A program made the position numbers and the translations under genes. Positions 36,955 through 48,700 of a stretch of DNA of 64,000 nt are shown piece by piece. Numbering within the stretch: position 1 is the stretch's first letter; each line of letters opens with the position of its first letter. The notes under the pieces were generated by a model. It was not told the origin of the DNA, searched no databases, and saw only the letters and a program-made list of their open reading frames with translations. Origin of the DNA: Gymnopilus junonius (Eukaryota; Basidiomycota; Agaricomycetes; Agaricales; Galerinaceae); assembly GCA_015501075.1 (NCBI GenBank), contig JADNYJ010000121.1:62001-126000 (forward strand). The letters run 5' to 3'.

Positions 36955-37070
36955 GATATTGTACATAGCATATGTAAATGTATGATATTGTACATAGCAT
37001 ATGTAAATGTATGATATTGTACATAGCATATGTAAATGTACGATATTGTACATAGCATATGTAAATGTAT
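36955..37070 (+). repeat. 29-bp minisatellite, 4 copies
   Basis: Four head-to-tail units beginning GATATTGTACATAGCATATG with at most one substitution among them. There are no unique spacers, so it is a minisatellite rather than a CRISPR-like array. It contains the palindrome-like GTACATAGCATATGTA. Confidence 0.9.
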
Positions 37071-37784
37071 GATATATTACAAAAGAAAAATATAGAGATC
37101 ATGATAAGTACAATACTACTTGGCAATGACAGTCTTTTCCACCCTAGGCAAGAGTGAAAGGGTAAAATTCCACTGTTGTTGTCTCTTTCTCTGGTGAAGA
37201 GCCTGGCTAGCAGATTTATGATGTGCTTTCAATTTGTTAATTTGGGAATTGCAGTGGAGGGTGACACAACATACCTATGGTCTCGGGACAGAGCACGGAT
37301 GAGAAGGTGTAGTTCTGGGAAGGGAGGCTGAGAGGCCAAAGATGTATTCAAAAGATGGTCTGCGATTGTTGCCTTTGGCAGTGGTGGAGGCAGTGTAGCA
37401 TCAATTACATAATCAAACTTGGCTGGCAAAGGAGACCGTCAATAGTGATAACATTCAAGTTTTTCAGATAAAATAAAGGGAGAAAACAAGACTCACAGAC
37501 TCTATAGCTTGAGGGGCAATAGCAGCCCATGTACAGCATAAAAAATGGCAAGTCTAGCATGATATTTCAATTGGATTCTAAATGTTTTTTTGGTCAAGTT
37601 TTCACAGAACACTAAAAGAAGTCACAGTCAAAGTAGGGCAGACAGGACAGAGAGGTCACTTAGCAGATCAAATGACTAATGCATGTAAATTTCCCACATC
37701 TCTTTTATCTCTTCATACTCGAAGCCACCTCATTGTTCAATCCTCTTCCTATCTGTCTATCTTTGTCTTTTCTCTCTCTACACC

Positions 37785-40700
37785 ATGAGCTGACCTTTGA
37801 AGCACCAGCATACTGGACATCATGACCAATTACCTCTCGAAGATGAGGATCCTCCTGATCTTATCCAAGCCAGAGTTGGAAGGACTTACCTATCAGGAAA
37901 TGCTGTCCAAACAACCATGGAGCCTCGCATGGCTGAACCAACAGCAGATTCCGATTTTTGGTGAAAGGCTACTTCTTGGACAACACCAGATAACACTGAA
38001 TTTGCCCTGGACACCACCGGGGAGTTATATGATCAAACACTGGATGCTGCTGTCATGGATGATGATTTTCTGGCAAGTACAATGGAAGGTGGACCTACAA
38101 AAAGCAGCAAGAAGAAGAGTAAAGTATCAGTGCATGTAGAATTTTTGCTCTCTATTATTTTATTGACTGACATTCTCCATTACAGCATCATCCACATGTC
38201 ATTTGGAAAGAGCAGTATTGGCAGATTTACCTTGATGAATTGCTGCATTGGGCTGGTCAGGGAGACTTTCGATCTTCGAAGGCTTGCCCTGATTGTCTGT
38301 CTCATTCGTCCCTGGAACCTGGCCTCCCTTTGTATCATTGTGAGGAGTGCATGGTTCCTGATTTGACATGCAGTTCTTGCTGTGTGCGGAGACACAGATC
38401 ACACCCTTTCCACCACATTGAGGTATGATTTATAGTGTTTTAGGGTCCTCACACTCTTCTAACTTCATATATTATTCAGGTATGGCAAGAAAACTGCTTT
38501 GTTCACATTTCACTCAAGTCACTCGGTTTCAGGATTCAGCTTAACCACAGTGGCACCTTTTGTGAAAATCCCATTCCCACCCACAACAGCATGCTCATCA
38601 TACATACCAATGGCATCCATGAAGTCAACCTCTACTACTGCGGGTGTTCATGAGCAATACCTCACAACCTTCAATTGACCACCTCCACAAGCTTGCATTG
38701 ACAACTAAGGCTTCAACCTATGATTTTTATCAAGCGCTGGAGAAACTGTCATGCAATACCAGTATGATGACACCAAAGTCATGTACACACCTCTGATGTG
38801 AATGATACTACAATGGCAGCATCTCAAGATGCTCAAGTGGGCTGGGTGAGGAAATGATCTATTGGGTGTTGATGATACAAAGACAGGGGAGCTTGCAGTC
38901 ATATGCCCATCCTGCCCTCATCCTGGCATCAATCTTCTGGATGGTTGGGAAAGTGCTCCGGATACCTTGAAGTGAGCAACAATCTTTATGTTCAACATAC
39001 ATACTGAAACTTTACAGGTTCCTCTACATGATAATAATTTGCATGGATGCGAATTTCCATCTAAAAAATCAATTGGTATTGAACTACTTGCAAGACCCAG
39101 GCTTGGGAACCAGATGGGCATATCTAGTGCCATGTAAACCATATGAAGATTATGTTCTCAGTCATGCTAATGATGAAGATGTAAGTGATCAGTTTCCTTT
39201 CCTTTTCTTCCTCTTTGTCGACACCATAATTGAACCTGAAGGTCTAGATTAGTACTTGTGTCAGCTTTCAAGCCTTAGCCAAGGTCAATTCAAAATTTTC
39301 CATTGGACTACGATACACAGGAGTCAGTGCAGTTGTCTGTGGGCATTCAGAGATGATTCTTCCTACAGGTGTTGGAAATTTGCATAAAGGTGAACAGTAT
39401 GTTGAATTAAATCTTTCCGCATAACCAAAGTCTTACATATTGAAAGATATGCGAATATAGACTATGTTTTCGGTTCTGTCCTGCAGTTTATCTGTGTCCA
39501 GCTTGTTCTCATCAGTTATGACATTGCGTGCCAGTGGTTCATCCATCTTTTCACCCATATCGAGCAGCATTGGCCTGAAAACATCAAATTACGACCTGGG
39601 ACTACACTAATACCTGCAATCCCAAAACTCCATGAGCCTATGCATGAAACCACTGGCCATCAAGTTTTTTCTCTGAATTTCATTCCTGGGGTTGGCCTTT
39701 CCAATTGTGAATGTCTGGAATGCATCTGGGCACCACACAATGCCCTGGGAAATTCAATGAAGATGCAAGGGCCTGGATCACATCAAGATGTCCTGGATAC
39801 CATTTCGGCTTCTGGAACTGGTTGAAATATATCGGATTAGGCAAAACATTACTGAGGTGATACAAGGCTGCAGTCGCTCAGTGAAACATACAATGAGAGG
39901 GTCATCATGGTTTCACTGCATCATTGGACCCTAGCCTTGTGGTGGAGTGGGAGAAGATTTGTGTTGAGTGGGAATCTGAGACATTTCCAAAGAAGAAGAC
40001 CAATCCATATCACCTGGATAATGCATGTAAGTTTTCAATATTTCTCTTGTCGAAATCTTTCCTGATGTTTGCCTTAGACATGTCAGAGGCTCAAGTAAAG
40101 AAAGAGCTCACTGAAGAGGAGGAACATCGATTGGTGGAAGGTGGCATATCTTTGCATAGGACTTTGGCATCTGCTTTTGTTCAGATGGGACTTGAATTGG
40201 AAGAAGCACAGTACATCAGCCCTCTTATTTTTCATGCAGATGATTCATTCAATATGTTTGCATTAGATGTTATTTGCAGCATCTAGCCAAAACCATCTCT
40301 TCCAAAATAAGCACAACTCTCAGTGATGAAAAGACTATAATGGAGGAGCATAACAATCTTCGCATGTGATGGCATGCATGGGAGAAGCTTATCGCAATAT
40401 ACATGCCAGGACTCCTTCAGTATCAAATTGACCACCCACATACATCTCACACTGCCGAAAGTGCTGAAGCATCAAACTTGCCTGAGAACATTGAGTTGTG
40501 GCTCCCCTCTCACTTACCTGTGTCTGCACATGCTGCCATTTTTCACCCTGGCCTCCCTTCCATTGAAGAAAGGCTATGTGATGCACAGTGCAGGGACTCC
40601 CTCCACAAGATTCATCACATTCTCAGAGTCAAAAGTCGGATGATACACTTCAAAAACAAGAACATCTGCAGTCAATGTGATGGAACACGATCAAGGTCTA

Positions 40701-41484
40701 TCATTGATCACATTCATTTGAAAGCAAGGAATGCAGTGGACAAGTAACGAGCAGCACGCTCAGCGAAGATGAGTCTGTCAGGACCTGGAAAGTGGGAAGA
40801 CACATTCTGCATCCTTGAAGATAAGGATATTCGAGGTTACCAGGATCCTGATTGCCTCCTTCCAAAAACTGGCCATCTTGGAACATTGGAAGATGATCAG
40901 CGGGCTGCTCCCAGCCCTGCCTCTGGTGCACCAGACTCCATCGACAATGGAGAATTTGAGCTACTTAACGAGCCTGGACATGTCGAGATGGTACAGGTGA
41001 AACACAATGCACCCTCTCCTGGATATGGCAGACAATTCCTTATGATGGCGACGATGACAAGGATGACAATTTATGAGTAGAGTGGTCAAAGAGCCATGCC
41101 AGGACAATGAGGGCTACTGAAGAGGTCATGCTTCTCAAGGAGGAAATGCGATGCATCCTCACATTCCTCAAATGGAAGTCCCTTTGGTGGTGAGACCAAG
41201 AGGCTTTGAGAGAAGGGTTGTCAAAGGAGATGGTAGAGGGACTGCATGCTTATGCAGCCAGCCAGTCAAGGCTTCAGCAAGACTTAGCATCTCATTTCCG
41301 CACTCTCTGGAGAGCACCACTTGAAGACTCTGAGCAGGTTTCCGATCCCAAGACTTCATCCAAAGGTGTGGGTCAAAGCAACAACAATCATGAGGATGAT
41401 GACAATGATGAGGATGATGATGCCACCAACACAGAGGATGGTTTGGATGATTTTATGGAGGGAGAGGATGAGGATGATGTCTAG
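37785..41484 (+). pseudogene. KDZ transposase with CxC2-type cysteine cluster
   Basis: The N-terminus (ATG at 37,785) leads through PLKHQHTGHHDQLPLEDEDP and TLDAAVMDDDFLASTMEGG to the CxC2 cysteine cluster: ACPDCL, LYHCEECMVPDLTCSSCCVR, HPFHHIE (38,250-38,420). The KDZ core follows with SLKSLGFRIQLNHSGTFCEN, STYDFYQALEKLSCNT, CPSCPHPGINLLDGWE, YMIIICMDANFHLKNQLV, GTRWAYLVPCKPYEDYVLS, LISYDIACQWF, PENIKLRPGTTLIPAIPKLH, NFIPGVGLSNCECLE and WAPHNALGN. The C-terminus has MLLKEEMRCILTFLKWKSLW and an acidic tail. KDZ enzymes are fungal DNA transposases of Basidiomycetes. TGA stops at 37,791, 37,962 and 38,651 stand where Arg CGA is likely, and there are frame changes. It is not functional. It lies between two inverted repeats with the NPGAF gene. 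Confidence 0.85.
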
Positions 41485-42305
41485 TCAAACCCGTAATCAA
41501 ACCCTCATTACTTTGTAGGTCATGGGCACTTAGTTTTATCTTTTAGCATGCTCTATGTATATTTGATTGTGTGCTCTCATGGTTAAGTCCAAACCCAAAG
41601 TTATAGCATAGCTTCCTGCCACTATTTTCACACAAAAATGGTATTGATAGGTTTGTATTATCAAGGAAATTGCAACTAAATCCATCAATCTGAGGGGACA
41701 AGAGAATTGAAAGTGGGTAGGCTGCATGGAAGAGCGATGCTGCAGGTATAATCTATTTATAGTGCTCATTCTGGTAGCCAACAGCCACACTGGTGCAACT
41801 GCCCAATTTTCTGTTTGTTGTCTTCCACATTTAAAAATAAAAATTACATGACTATGTGTGCACTTATGTATGGAACATTACTATGCAATTACAATTGGAG
41901 GGATGACAAGGGACCATCGATAAAGTGCAAATACCCAAGGATACCCATTTTTGATTGATTCCCGGAGACTCATGGTGGAGAACATCATCATCAGGCAGCC
42001 TTAATGCTAAGCCCTAACCCACTTTTGACAATTTGTCTCATCAATTTCAGTAAGACAAAATGGAGTTCAAAAGTTCTGGGATGATTTTGACATGCCTAAG
42101 CAGCAGTACCAGCAGTGGAATTCCAGATCACATATTGATGATGGCTATTTATAGTCATCATCCTACGACAGATGCCGCATCATCTGAACACTTTGGCACC
42201 TTCCCTCTGCCTTTTCTGCCATAAAAGTGACTGTCCATTGGCTTATATTGATAAGGAAGCCATGTATATGTTGTTATTCCACAGAATAATGGGGTGATTT
42301 TCATA
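41485..42305. other. Region with diverged TATAAATA modules
   Basis: Contains two inverted, diverged copies of the module (G)ATGAGCACTATAAATAGATT (near 41,745-41,775 and 42,140-42,170, minus-sense). No coding content. Confidence 0.5.
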
Positions 42306-43124
42306 TGCAGTAGCATTCTAATTTGGGATGCCCTGGATAACACATCCAGATGCTGGGAATTTATCTCTGGAGCCTGGATCAGGCAACATGATGTCATCAG
42401 TAAAATGGATTCCTGCTTTCAGTGGGATGCATTCAATCAATGACATCATCAAATCATGTTGATTTGATAGAATCTATTTATAATGCTCATCCTATGATGA
42501 ACGTCACATCATCCGAATTACTTTGGATGCATCCAGCCCTTCCCATCCATTTTTCACCATGAAAGTTGCATGGTTAGGTTTGTAATTCACACTAGATTAC
42601 ATATGTATAACTGTTACAGAGAGTAAGAGGAAGGGATTATAATAGAACCCAATGCAGCTGCTGGAGTGCTTGGATAATAAGTCCAGGTGCTGCAAACTTG
42701 CCAGAGTGCCTGGATCCTGAAATGGTTGCAATGTTCCAAGGGGCTAAAATTAGCAGCCTCGGAATGGAGATCAGTATGGTGACATCATTATGCAATGGCT
42801 GTCCCGAAGTACATCCAAACCCATCCCTTGCCATCCACCCCATCCCGCTCCTCCTGGGGCACGCAAATGCTTGATATAGGTAGAGATTAATTAATAGAAC
42901 CCACTGGATTTCCCCCTGCCCTGGAATGCACCCCTGATGATGAGCTACACACAAATAGTAGTCTCTGGGGCATTGTTGGCCACTGTTTACATCACCATCA
43001 ATCCTGAACTATTCCCCCACCCTCAGCTCACTCTGTATGGTCTATACAGGCTAATACATGACATGGGGAAGCCACTATAGATGTAAGATGTCCTTGTAGA
43101 TGCATGAGGGTCCTTGGCCATCTT
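42306..43124 (-). repeat. Right arm of the ~820-bp inverted repeat
   Basis: Inverted copy of 29,470-30,291, with only scattered substitutions and small indels. The arms are about 12 kb apart. Together they bracket the NPGAF gene, the Pro/Ser-rich gene and the KDZ transposase. Confidence 0.85.
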
Positions 43125-43691
43125 TGCAAGCTGATACATGGTTCTAGCCACTATGGCTGATCATAAAGGATCCATCATTGATGTAACCTGGAGGATTTTG
43201 ATCCCATATGTATTGAAATTTATTGCTGAAGACTTCTCCTGCATAGGATTCCAATGTCATTGTGAGCTCTACATCATCTGTAATTTTTTTTGAAAAATGT
43301 CATTAGGTTTTAGCAAATGGTTATGATACATCACCTAGACTATGAATGTATTCCCATTGCAGGTGCAAAAATATCCAGAAGGTATGAGGTCTGCTATCTC
43401 CTCTGCACTAGTAGTTTCAATAAATGGCCAATTTGAACATTAACGTGACCTGCTAGATAAGTCTCTGATGATTTGTACAAGAGCCAATCAATTTCATAAT
43501 TGAACAATCTCACAATATTAATAAACAGTTTGCATGCATACTCACATAGTAGACAGCAGGGAAATTTTACCAGGGAGTACATCTTTAGACCAGCAATAAC
43601 ATGAATAGATGCATATTGAACTCTAGAATTCCAAATATACGTACACATGTCAAGGTGGCCTATCAACTGACCAGATCTTTCAGGGTGTTCC
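42937..43691 (+). pseudogene. Family U gene fragment (copy D), cut by the Gypsy insertion
   Basis: Starts MMSYTQIVVSGALLATVYIT exactly as copy C and continues to LYGLYRLIHDMGK before stops. Downstream DNA (43,600-43,691) continues, after removal of the Gypsy element, at 51,156. The gene is a short 5' remnant; its relation to copy B (51,374 onward) is likely upstream neighbour or lost first part. Confidence 0.45.
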
Positions 43692-44151
43692 TGTTACGAC
43701 GTTGACGACAGAACCTAATCAGATAAGATAAGGTCTGGCGTAGTAGTCGTAGAGGTTGTTCGATGAAGTCCACTAAGGTATTGTCTTCGACAGAAGATTG
43801 CCTTAGTGGTTCAAGTTCACTCTGGTTGTTACAAGAGAGTATATTCTCAAGAACAAGCTAATGTACATTGTAGTCTAGCTACTGTTTATATAGTTATTTG
43901 TGGTTGATAATAATATAATGAAACGGTGACGAAACGAGGGGAATCGGAAAGGGGTGATCATCATAGGGTACTGCAGAAGGGATGATGATCAGAAAAGGAA
44001 GATTGTCCTCATACAAGTAAGAGAGAGAATGATCATCTCGCGAGCGAAGATGATCATGAAGAAACTATAAATAGTAATCGTTCGATAAATGATAAGGAAA
44101 AGAAAATAAGAGGGGCGCGCGATAAGATAACGGTAAAGGAGAGTCGTAACA
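43692..44151 (-). repeat. Gypsy 3' LTR (460 bp)
   Basis: 460 bp, TG..CA ends. Differs from the 5' LTR at eight positions, all CpG transitions. It carries the mutated base at two of them. Confidence 0.95.
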
Positions 44152-44184
44152 TTACCCCCTTACTAAGAATTGAAGCCCCTGGCT

Positions 44185-45339
44185 TCAATAATGGGGTTCA
44201 CTGCTCATGTTGTTTTCTGCTTCTTCTCCCTGCCAGGAGTTGTGCGCCGCATCGTACCAGTCGTTTGGTGAGTTGTCGATGTCGTCGACGTTTGCCAATT
44301 GTTCTTCAGTGAACTCATAGGCATATCCTACGAACTCCCTGTCACTTCGTCGGATCGGTCGTCGACTACAGTCGATCGAGTTATGGCCAGGACGATACTG
44401 GCGGCAGTGGCGGCAGCGGTAGCTATGGCAGTCTGCCTGCCAGTGGTTCGCGCTGCTGCAAACAAAGCAGCGCCGTCGTGGACTTGGTCGGGGGTTCGTC
44501 GGGGTTCGGGCGGGTCGGAAAGGAGTGTGGGGTCGGGTTGGTAAAGAAGAGGATTCGGTGTAGGCAGGAGGGTGGTTACGGGCGGCGTTCTGGGCAGAGG
44601 TCGTCTGCATGGTGGCGAGTGGGTGTCTTCGGGAGCGGTGACAGGTGGCGTGGTTGGGGGTGGTGCATGGGAGCGTGCCGGAAAGGGTCCTGGGGAGTGG
44701 TCGTCGATGGAGACGGTGTTGAGGAATCGTTCGTTGCGAGGAGGAACGGGCGAATGGGTCTGATAGCAGACGTGGCGGCGGGAGGGCGTTCTCCTCATCG
44801 TCTGCTGCTGACGAGGAGAGGGTGAATGGCTCTTTCGAGCCTGAAGCGCGTAAGGGTCTCGAACAGTTGTGTTGACTTCATTCGAGACGCCTTGACTATT
44901 TCACGGTGGCGCTGGGTTCGGTCGGTTTCGTGCTTGAACTGGCGGAGGGTATCCCTAAGGAAGGGATTGGTAATGAGAACTTCGAGCGCAGTCGAGTAGC
45001 GGCGGGGGTGGTCAAGGAACTGTTCGAGTTCCTTGTGGGTCAGCTGTTGAAAATCGACGAAGTCGAGTAAATTGAGGAAATCCTCAACAGAGCGAAGGGG
45101 GGCATGTACCGTGGGGATCGGAGGTGGATACCTCGTAGAGGGGGCATCATTCGGGTCTGGTGAATCGGAGGAGGAGTCCGTCTGGGAGAGTCGGACTTCG
45201 ATTCTAGCACGAGAGGAGGAAGGGACGGGGGTCGGTTCAGTGAGGGCGCATTTGCTTGGGCAAGGCGAGTGCGTATTTCAGAGGGCGACGAGTTGGGAGC
45301 GGAGGCGACAGCACGAGTTCGAGTAGAGAAGCGAGGCAT
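44185..45339 (-). pseudogene. Gypsy extra ORF 3b with two zinc knuckles
   Basis: Starts MPRFSTRTRAVASAPNSSPS, then a Pro/Ser/Arg-rich region, and ends in another frame with CFVCSSANHWQADC (CX2CX4HX4C) and CRHCRQYRPGHNSIDC (CX2CX6HX4C), then EFVGYAYEFTEEQLANVDDI. Between them the frame changes at least once (about 45,040-44,800). A gag-like nucleic-acid binder sitting after pol is unusual for a Gypsy element. The same gene, with both knuckles, is present in the second element copy at 62,900-63,730, so it belongs to the element family. The role is unknown; RNA binding or gag-like packaging is inference. Confidence 0.65.
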
Positions 45340-45392
45340 GATTTGTAGGAGGCGATGAAGGAACTGAGGAGTACTGGATGGGCTGGTTCACC

Positions 45393-45399
45393 TTTTATA
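45393..45399 (-). promoter_or_regulatory. TATA-like box between ORF 3a and ORF 3b
   Basis: TATAAAA on the minus strand, 54 bp upstream of the ORF 3b ATG at 45,339 and overlapping the ORF 3a stop. It could allow separate transcription of ORF 3b. In the second element copy the matching site reads CTTAAGAAGG, so it is not strictly kept. Confidence 0.3.
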
Positions 45400-45784
45400 A
45401 GTATTCCAAGTACTCCTCGAGGATTGTTCGCAGTTTCTTGATCAGGCGCCTTGAGGCCTTCTCCTTAGCAGGGGTGATCGTTTCAGTTTCCCATCTGTCG
45501 TTCTCTCGATCGATCATTCGGGTCGTCACGATGGCATTCCATTCTTGCTCGCTTTTCCAGGTTATATTATTGGGTATTGGTGCAGGAAGCTCTTGTGCGA
45601 ATTTCCATTCCCAATAAGTGATTCTCATCTGTTCTGGTGTGGGTGGTGGTTTCGGGAAGGTGAGGGTGTCGACTATGAATGTATCGTTCTGGAGAGAGAG
45701 GGGCGCGGTGTTCGGGTTTACAGTAAAAAGGTCGGCCATGAACGTGTTATTGTGGTAAGCAGGGGACGTGGCGTTTGAGTTCAT
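45395..45784 (-). CDS. Gypsy extra ORF 3a downstream of pol
   Basis: 130 codons, intact, starting MNSNATSPAYHNNTFMADLF. Its ATG overlaps the pol stop codon as ATGA, with a -1 frame relation, which fits termination-reinitiation. The middle has TYWEWKFAQELPAPIPNNIT and the end is basic and helical (KEKASRRLIKKLRTILEEYL), probably a coiled coil. I know no family for it. It lies where some retroelements carry an extra gene, but has no signal peptide or transmembrane segment, so it is not env-like. The corresponding place in the second element copy (63,780-64,000) is also open in a basic helical way. Confidence 0.6.
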   Translation of the reverse strand: MNSNATSPAYHNNTFMADLFTVNPNTAPLSLQNDTFIVDTLTFPKPPPTPEQMRITYWEWKFAQELPAPIPNNITWKSEQEWNAIVTTRMIDRENDRWETETITPAKEKASRRLIKKLRTILEEYLEYL

Positions 45785-48700
45785 GGTTGGTATGGTGGAA
45801 GCGAGTGAAGACGTTGGTATTCTTCAAGCTTTTCCGGTGCGTTGGCGAGATTCGATCCGGGTTCCCACGAAGCTTCGGTTATCGGATAACCGGCCCACTT
45901 GACGTAGTATTGATATCGTCCATTTCTGTACTTTCGATGGTTAAGAATCGTTTCAATTTCGTATTCGGATTCTCCATCAATCGTTTCAGGGGGTGGTTGT
46001 GTGAAGTTTCGGCCATGAACCAGTGTTTCCGTGTAGGGCATCAGCAATGTTGCATGGAAGATGTCGTGAATTTTCCATGTCTTTGGCAGTTGTAGCTGAT
46101 ACGTGAGAGGTCCTAGGACACGTTTGATTTTAAACGGTCCTTCTCTTCTCGGTGCCAGCTTCTTATTGTACCATGTCTTCAGGTTTCTGGAGTCCAGCCA
46201 TACCTTTTGTCCTTCTTTGAATGGTGTAAAGTTGGACTTTCGTCGTTCAGCCATTCTTGCTCTAGCCAGTTCGTGCGCGGCAAGGGCTTCCTTTCTGTCC
46301 GAGATGAGGTTTTTCAGTTTCTCTTCGACTGAGGGAAACTTCGTGTTTTCAAAAGTGGTGGGAATTGCGACAGGATTAGTTCCAAACATGAGTTCGAATG
46401 GGGTCCTTTGCCTGTCAGCATGTCTCCGATCATTATGGACGAATTCCAGGGTGCCAACGTGTTGTTTCCAGGTGGTCGGGTTCGAGGAGCAATAGATAGC
46501 GAGGTACACTTCTATTTCCTGATTGAATCGTTCCGTGGTACCATCTGACTGAGGATGATACACCGTTGACAGTTTCGACTTGATTCCAAGAAGTTTGAGC
46601 AGTTCTTGGAAGGTTCTGGCAGCGAATTGGGGTCCTCTATCAGAAATGATGCTGTCTGGTAGGCCAAATGTTTGAATAGGTTGTCCTGTAGGAGTAATGC
46701 CGCTCCTTCTTGCGAAAGGGTTTTCGAGCAAGGCATGATAATTACCCCCTTTGTAAGTCCGTGATCGACCACGATCAATAAGGAGTCATATCCGTCGATG
46801 TTAGGGAGGTCCGTGATCATATCCATGGAGCATTGTGCGAATGGTCTCATGGATTTGCTCCTTCATCGGGTGTAAGGAGGGATTCGCCGGGTTTCGGTTA
46901 ATCTTGAATTGCTGGCATTGTCCGCATCCTTTGACATAATTCTTGACGAATGTTCGCATTCCGGGCCACCAGTACAGTTGTCGTACAGCGTTGTACGTTT
47001 CCAGTTCTCCGGGGTGTCCTGCGGTGACCGAGTCATGGTACATCGCGACTATCTTCCTTCGTAGTTCCTGGTCATCGGGAATATAGTTCTTTTTCTTGTA
47101 AAAGATCAATTCGCCGATGCCTTCCATCTGCATTGTTTCCCAGTCATCTAAGTCTTTTGCAAGACTTCGAGGTCCTTCTTGAGTGAGAAGTTTTAATGCA
47201 TCCGTTACGTCTTTGTCTGTTTCCTGATTGGGCGATTTCCATTTGGAGATCGCGTCAATCAAGTTTATAAATAGACTCTCTGGAAGGAGAATCTTGTCTT
47301 CATTGTCATGATCCTCATCGGGGATCATGTCCGGTCTTCGCGAGAGGGCGTCCGATTGAACCATTTTGCTTCCGGGGAGGTGGACCAGTTGTATATCATA
47401 TTCCGAGAGGAATAGAGACCATCTTGCTTGGCGTCTATTCAGTTTTTGAGTACTTCTAAAGTACGTCAAATTCTTGTGGTCGGAATAGATGATCGTTGTG
47501 AATGTCGATCCTTGAATGTAGTGTCTCCATTCTTTGAGGGATCGGATCATGCCAATAATTCTCTGTCATAAATCTCGTAGTTTCTCTCGGTGGGAGAGAA
47601 CGTCTTCGAGATGAATGCCACGGGTGTCGGTCTCCGTTACTGTCGAGCTGTGTCAGAACTGCTCCAGATGCGTATTTGGATGCATCGCATTCAATCTGGA
47701 ATTGTTTAGCAGTGTCCGGCATGGTCAGTATGGGTTCTTCAGTGAATTTCCGTTTCAGCAGTTCGAACGATTTCTTGGCGTCTTCATTCCATTCGAAGCT
47801 GCGGTCTTTTTTCAACAGCTCGTTAAGTGCGCGAGCTATTTCCGAGTATTTCCGAATAAATCTTCTGTAAAAGTTTCCGAATCCTAGAAGGATCGGACCT
47901 GTTTTACGTTCTTGGTTCTGGCCAGTCAGCTATCCTGCTGAGTTTGGAAGGGTCCATCGATATTTTTCCTTCTTGGATGATCATTCCAAGATAGTCAATT
48001 TTCGTTTGGCGAATGCCATTTTTCTGGTTTCAAATACAAGTCGTTGTCCTGGAGTATTTGAAGTACTTCCTTCGTTATCTGTTCCAGTTTCTTCTTATCT
48101 TTATGGAAGATAAGAATATCATCCATGTAATGATGACGAAACCTTGATGGACGACGTCTTTGAACATCGAATCCATCATTGACTGGAAAGTCGCTGGGGA
48201 ATTGCACATGCCAAAAACATGATAGTCGGTTTGAATAGTCCTTGTTTGTTTTGAATGCCGCTTTCCATTGGTCGCCGTCCTTGATCCGAATGTTGTTATA
48301 GCCCCATCGGACGTCAAGTTTAGTGAAATACTTGGCTCCTTTGAGTTTATCCATGAGTTCGGGGATCAGAGGGAGGGGATAGGCGTTCTTGACAGTCCAT
48401 TCATTCAGGTACCGGTAGTCTTGGCAGGGTCGAAGCTTCCCATCCTTTTTAGATACGAAAAAGAAGGGGGAAGCCATAGGCGATTTAGACGGTCGAATAT
48501 ATCCTTTTTTCAGGTTTTCTTCCAGGAATTTATCCAATTCGGTATCCTCGGAGGGTGTCAGAGGATACGTCTTGAAAACTTTAGGTTGAAAACCTTCCTT
48601 GAGTTCGATCTTATGGTCCCAAGATCGAGATTCGGGGAATCGGTTGGCGGTGTCCTTATCGAAGATGTCCAGGTATTCATGGTATTCTGGTGGGATCATT

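Larger units (their letters stand above)
35541..37784. other. Non-coding stretch with two tandem repeats
   Basis: No gene is recognised. It contains the 28-bp and 29-bp tandem repeats listed separately and AT-rich DNA upstream of the KDZ gene. Confidence 0.4.

Noticed and set aside
36955..37070. CRISPR-like array
   Set aside because: Units are directly contiguous with no unique spacers, and the genome is fungal; it is a minisatellite.
17002..41484. TET/JBP dioxygenase or DNA methyltransferase gene linked to the KDZ locus
   Set aside because: KDZ elements in Basidiomycetes are known to be associated with TET/JBP genes, so I looked for one; no HxD or PCQ-type motifs were found in the window.
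44478..44825. Plus-strand Gly/Arg-rich open frames
   Set aside because: Antisense to ORF 3b; low-complexity composition mirrors its Pro/Ser-rich coding strand.
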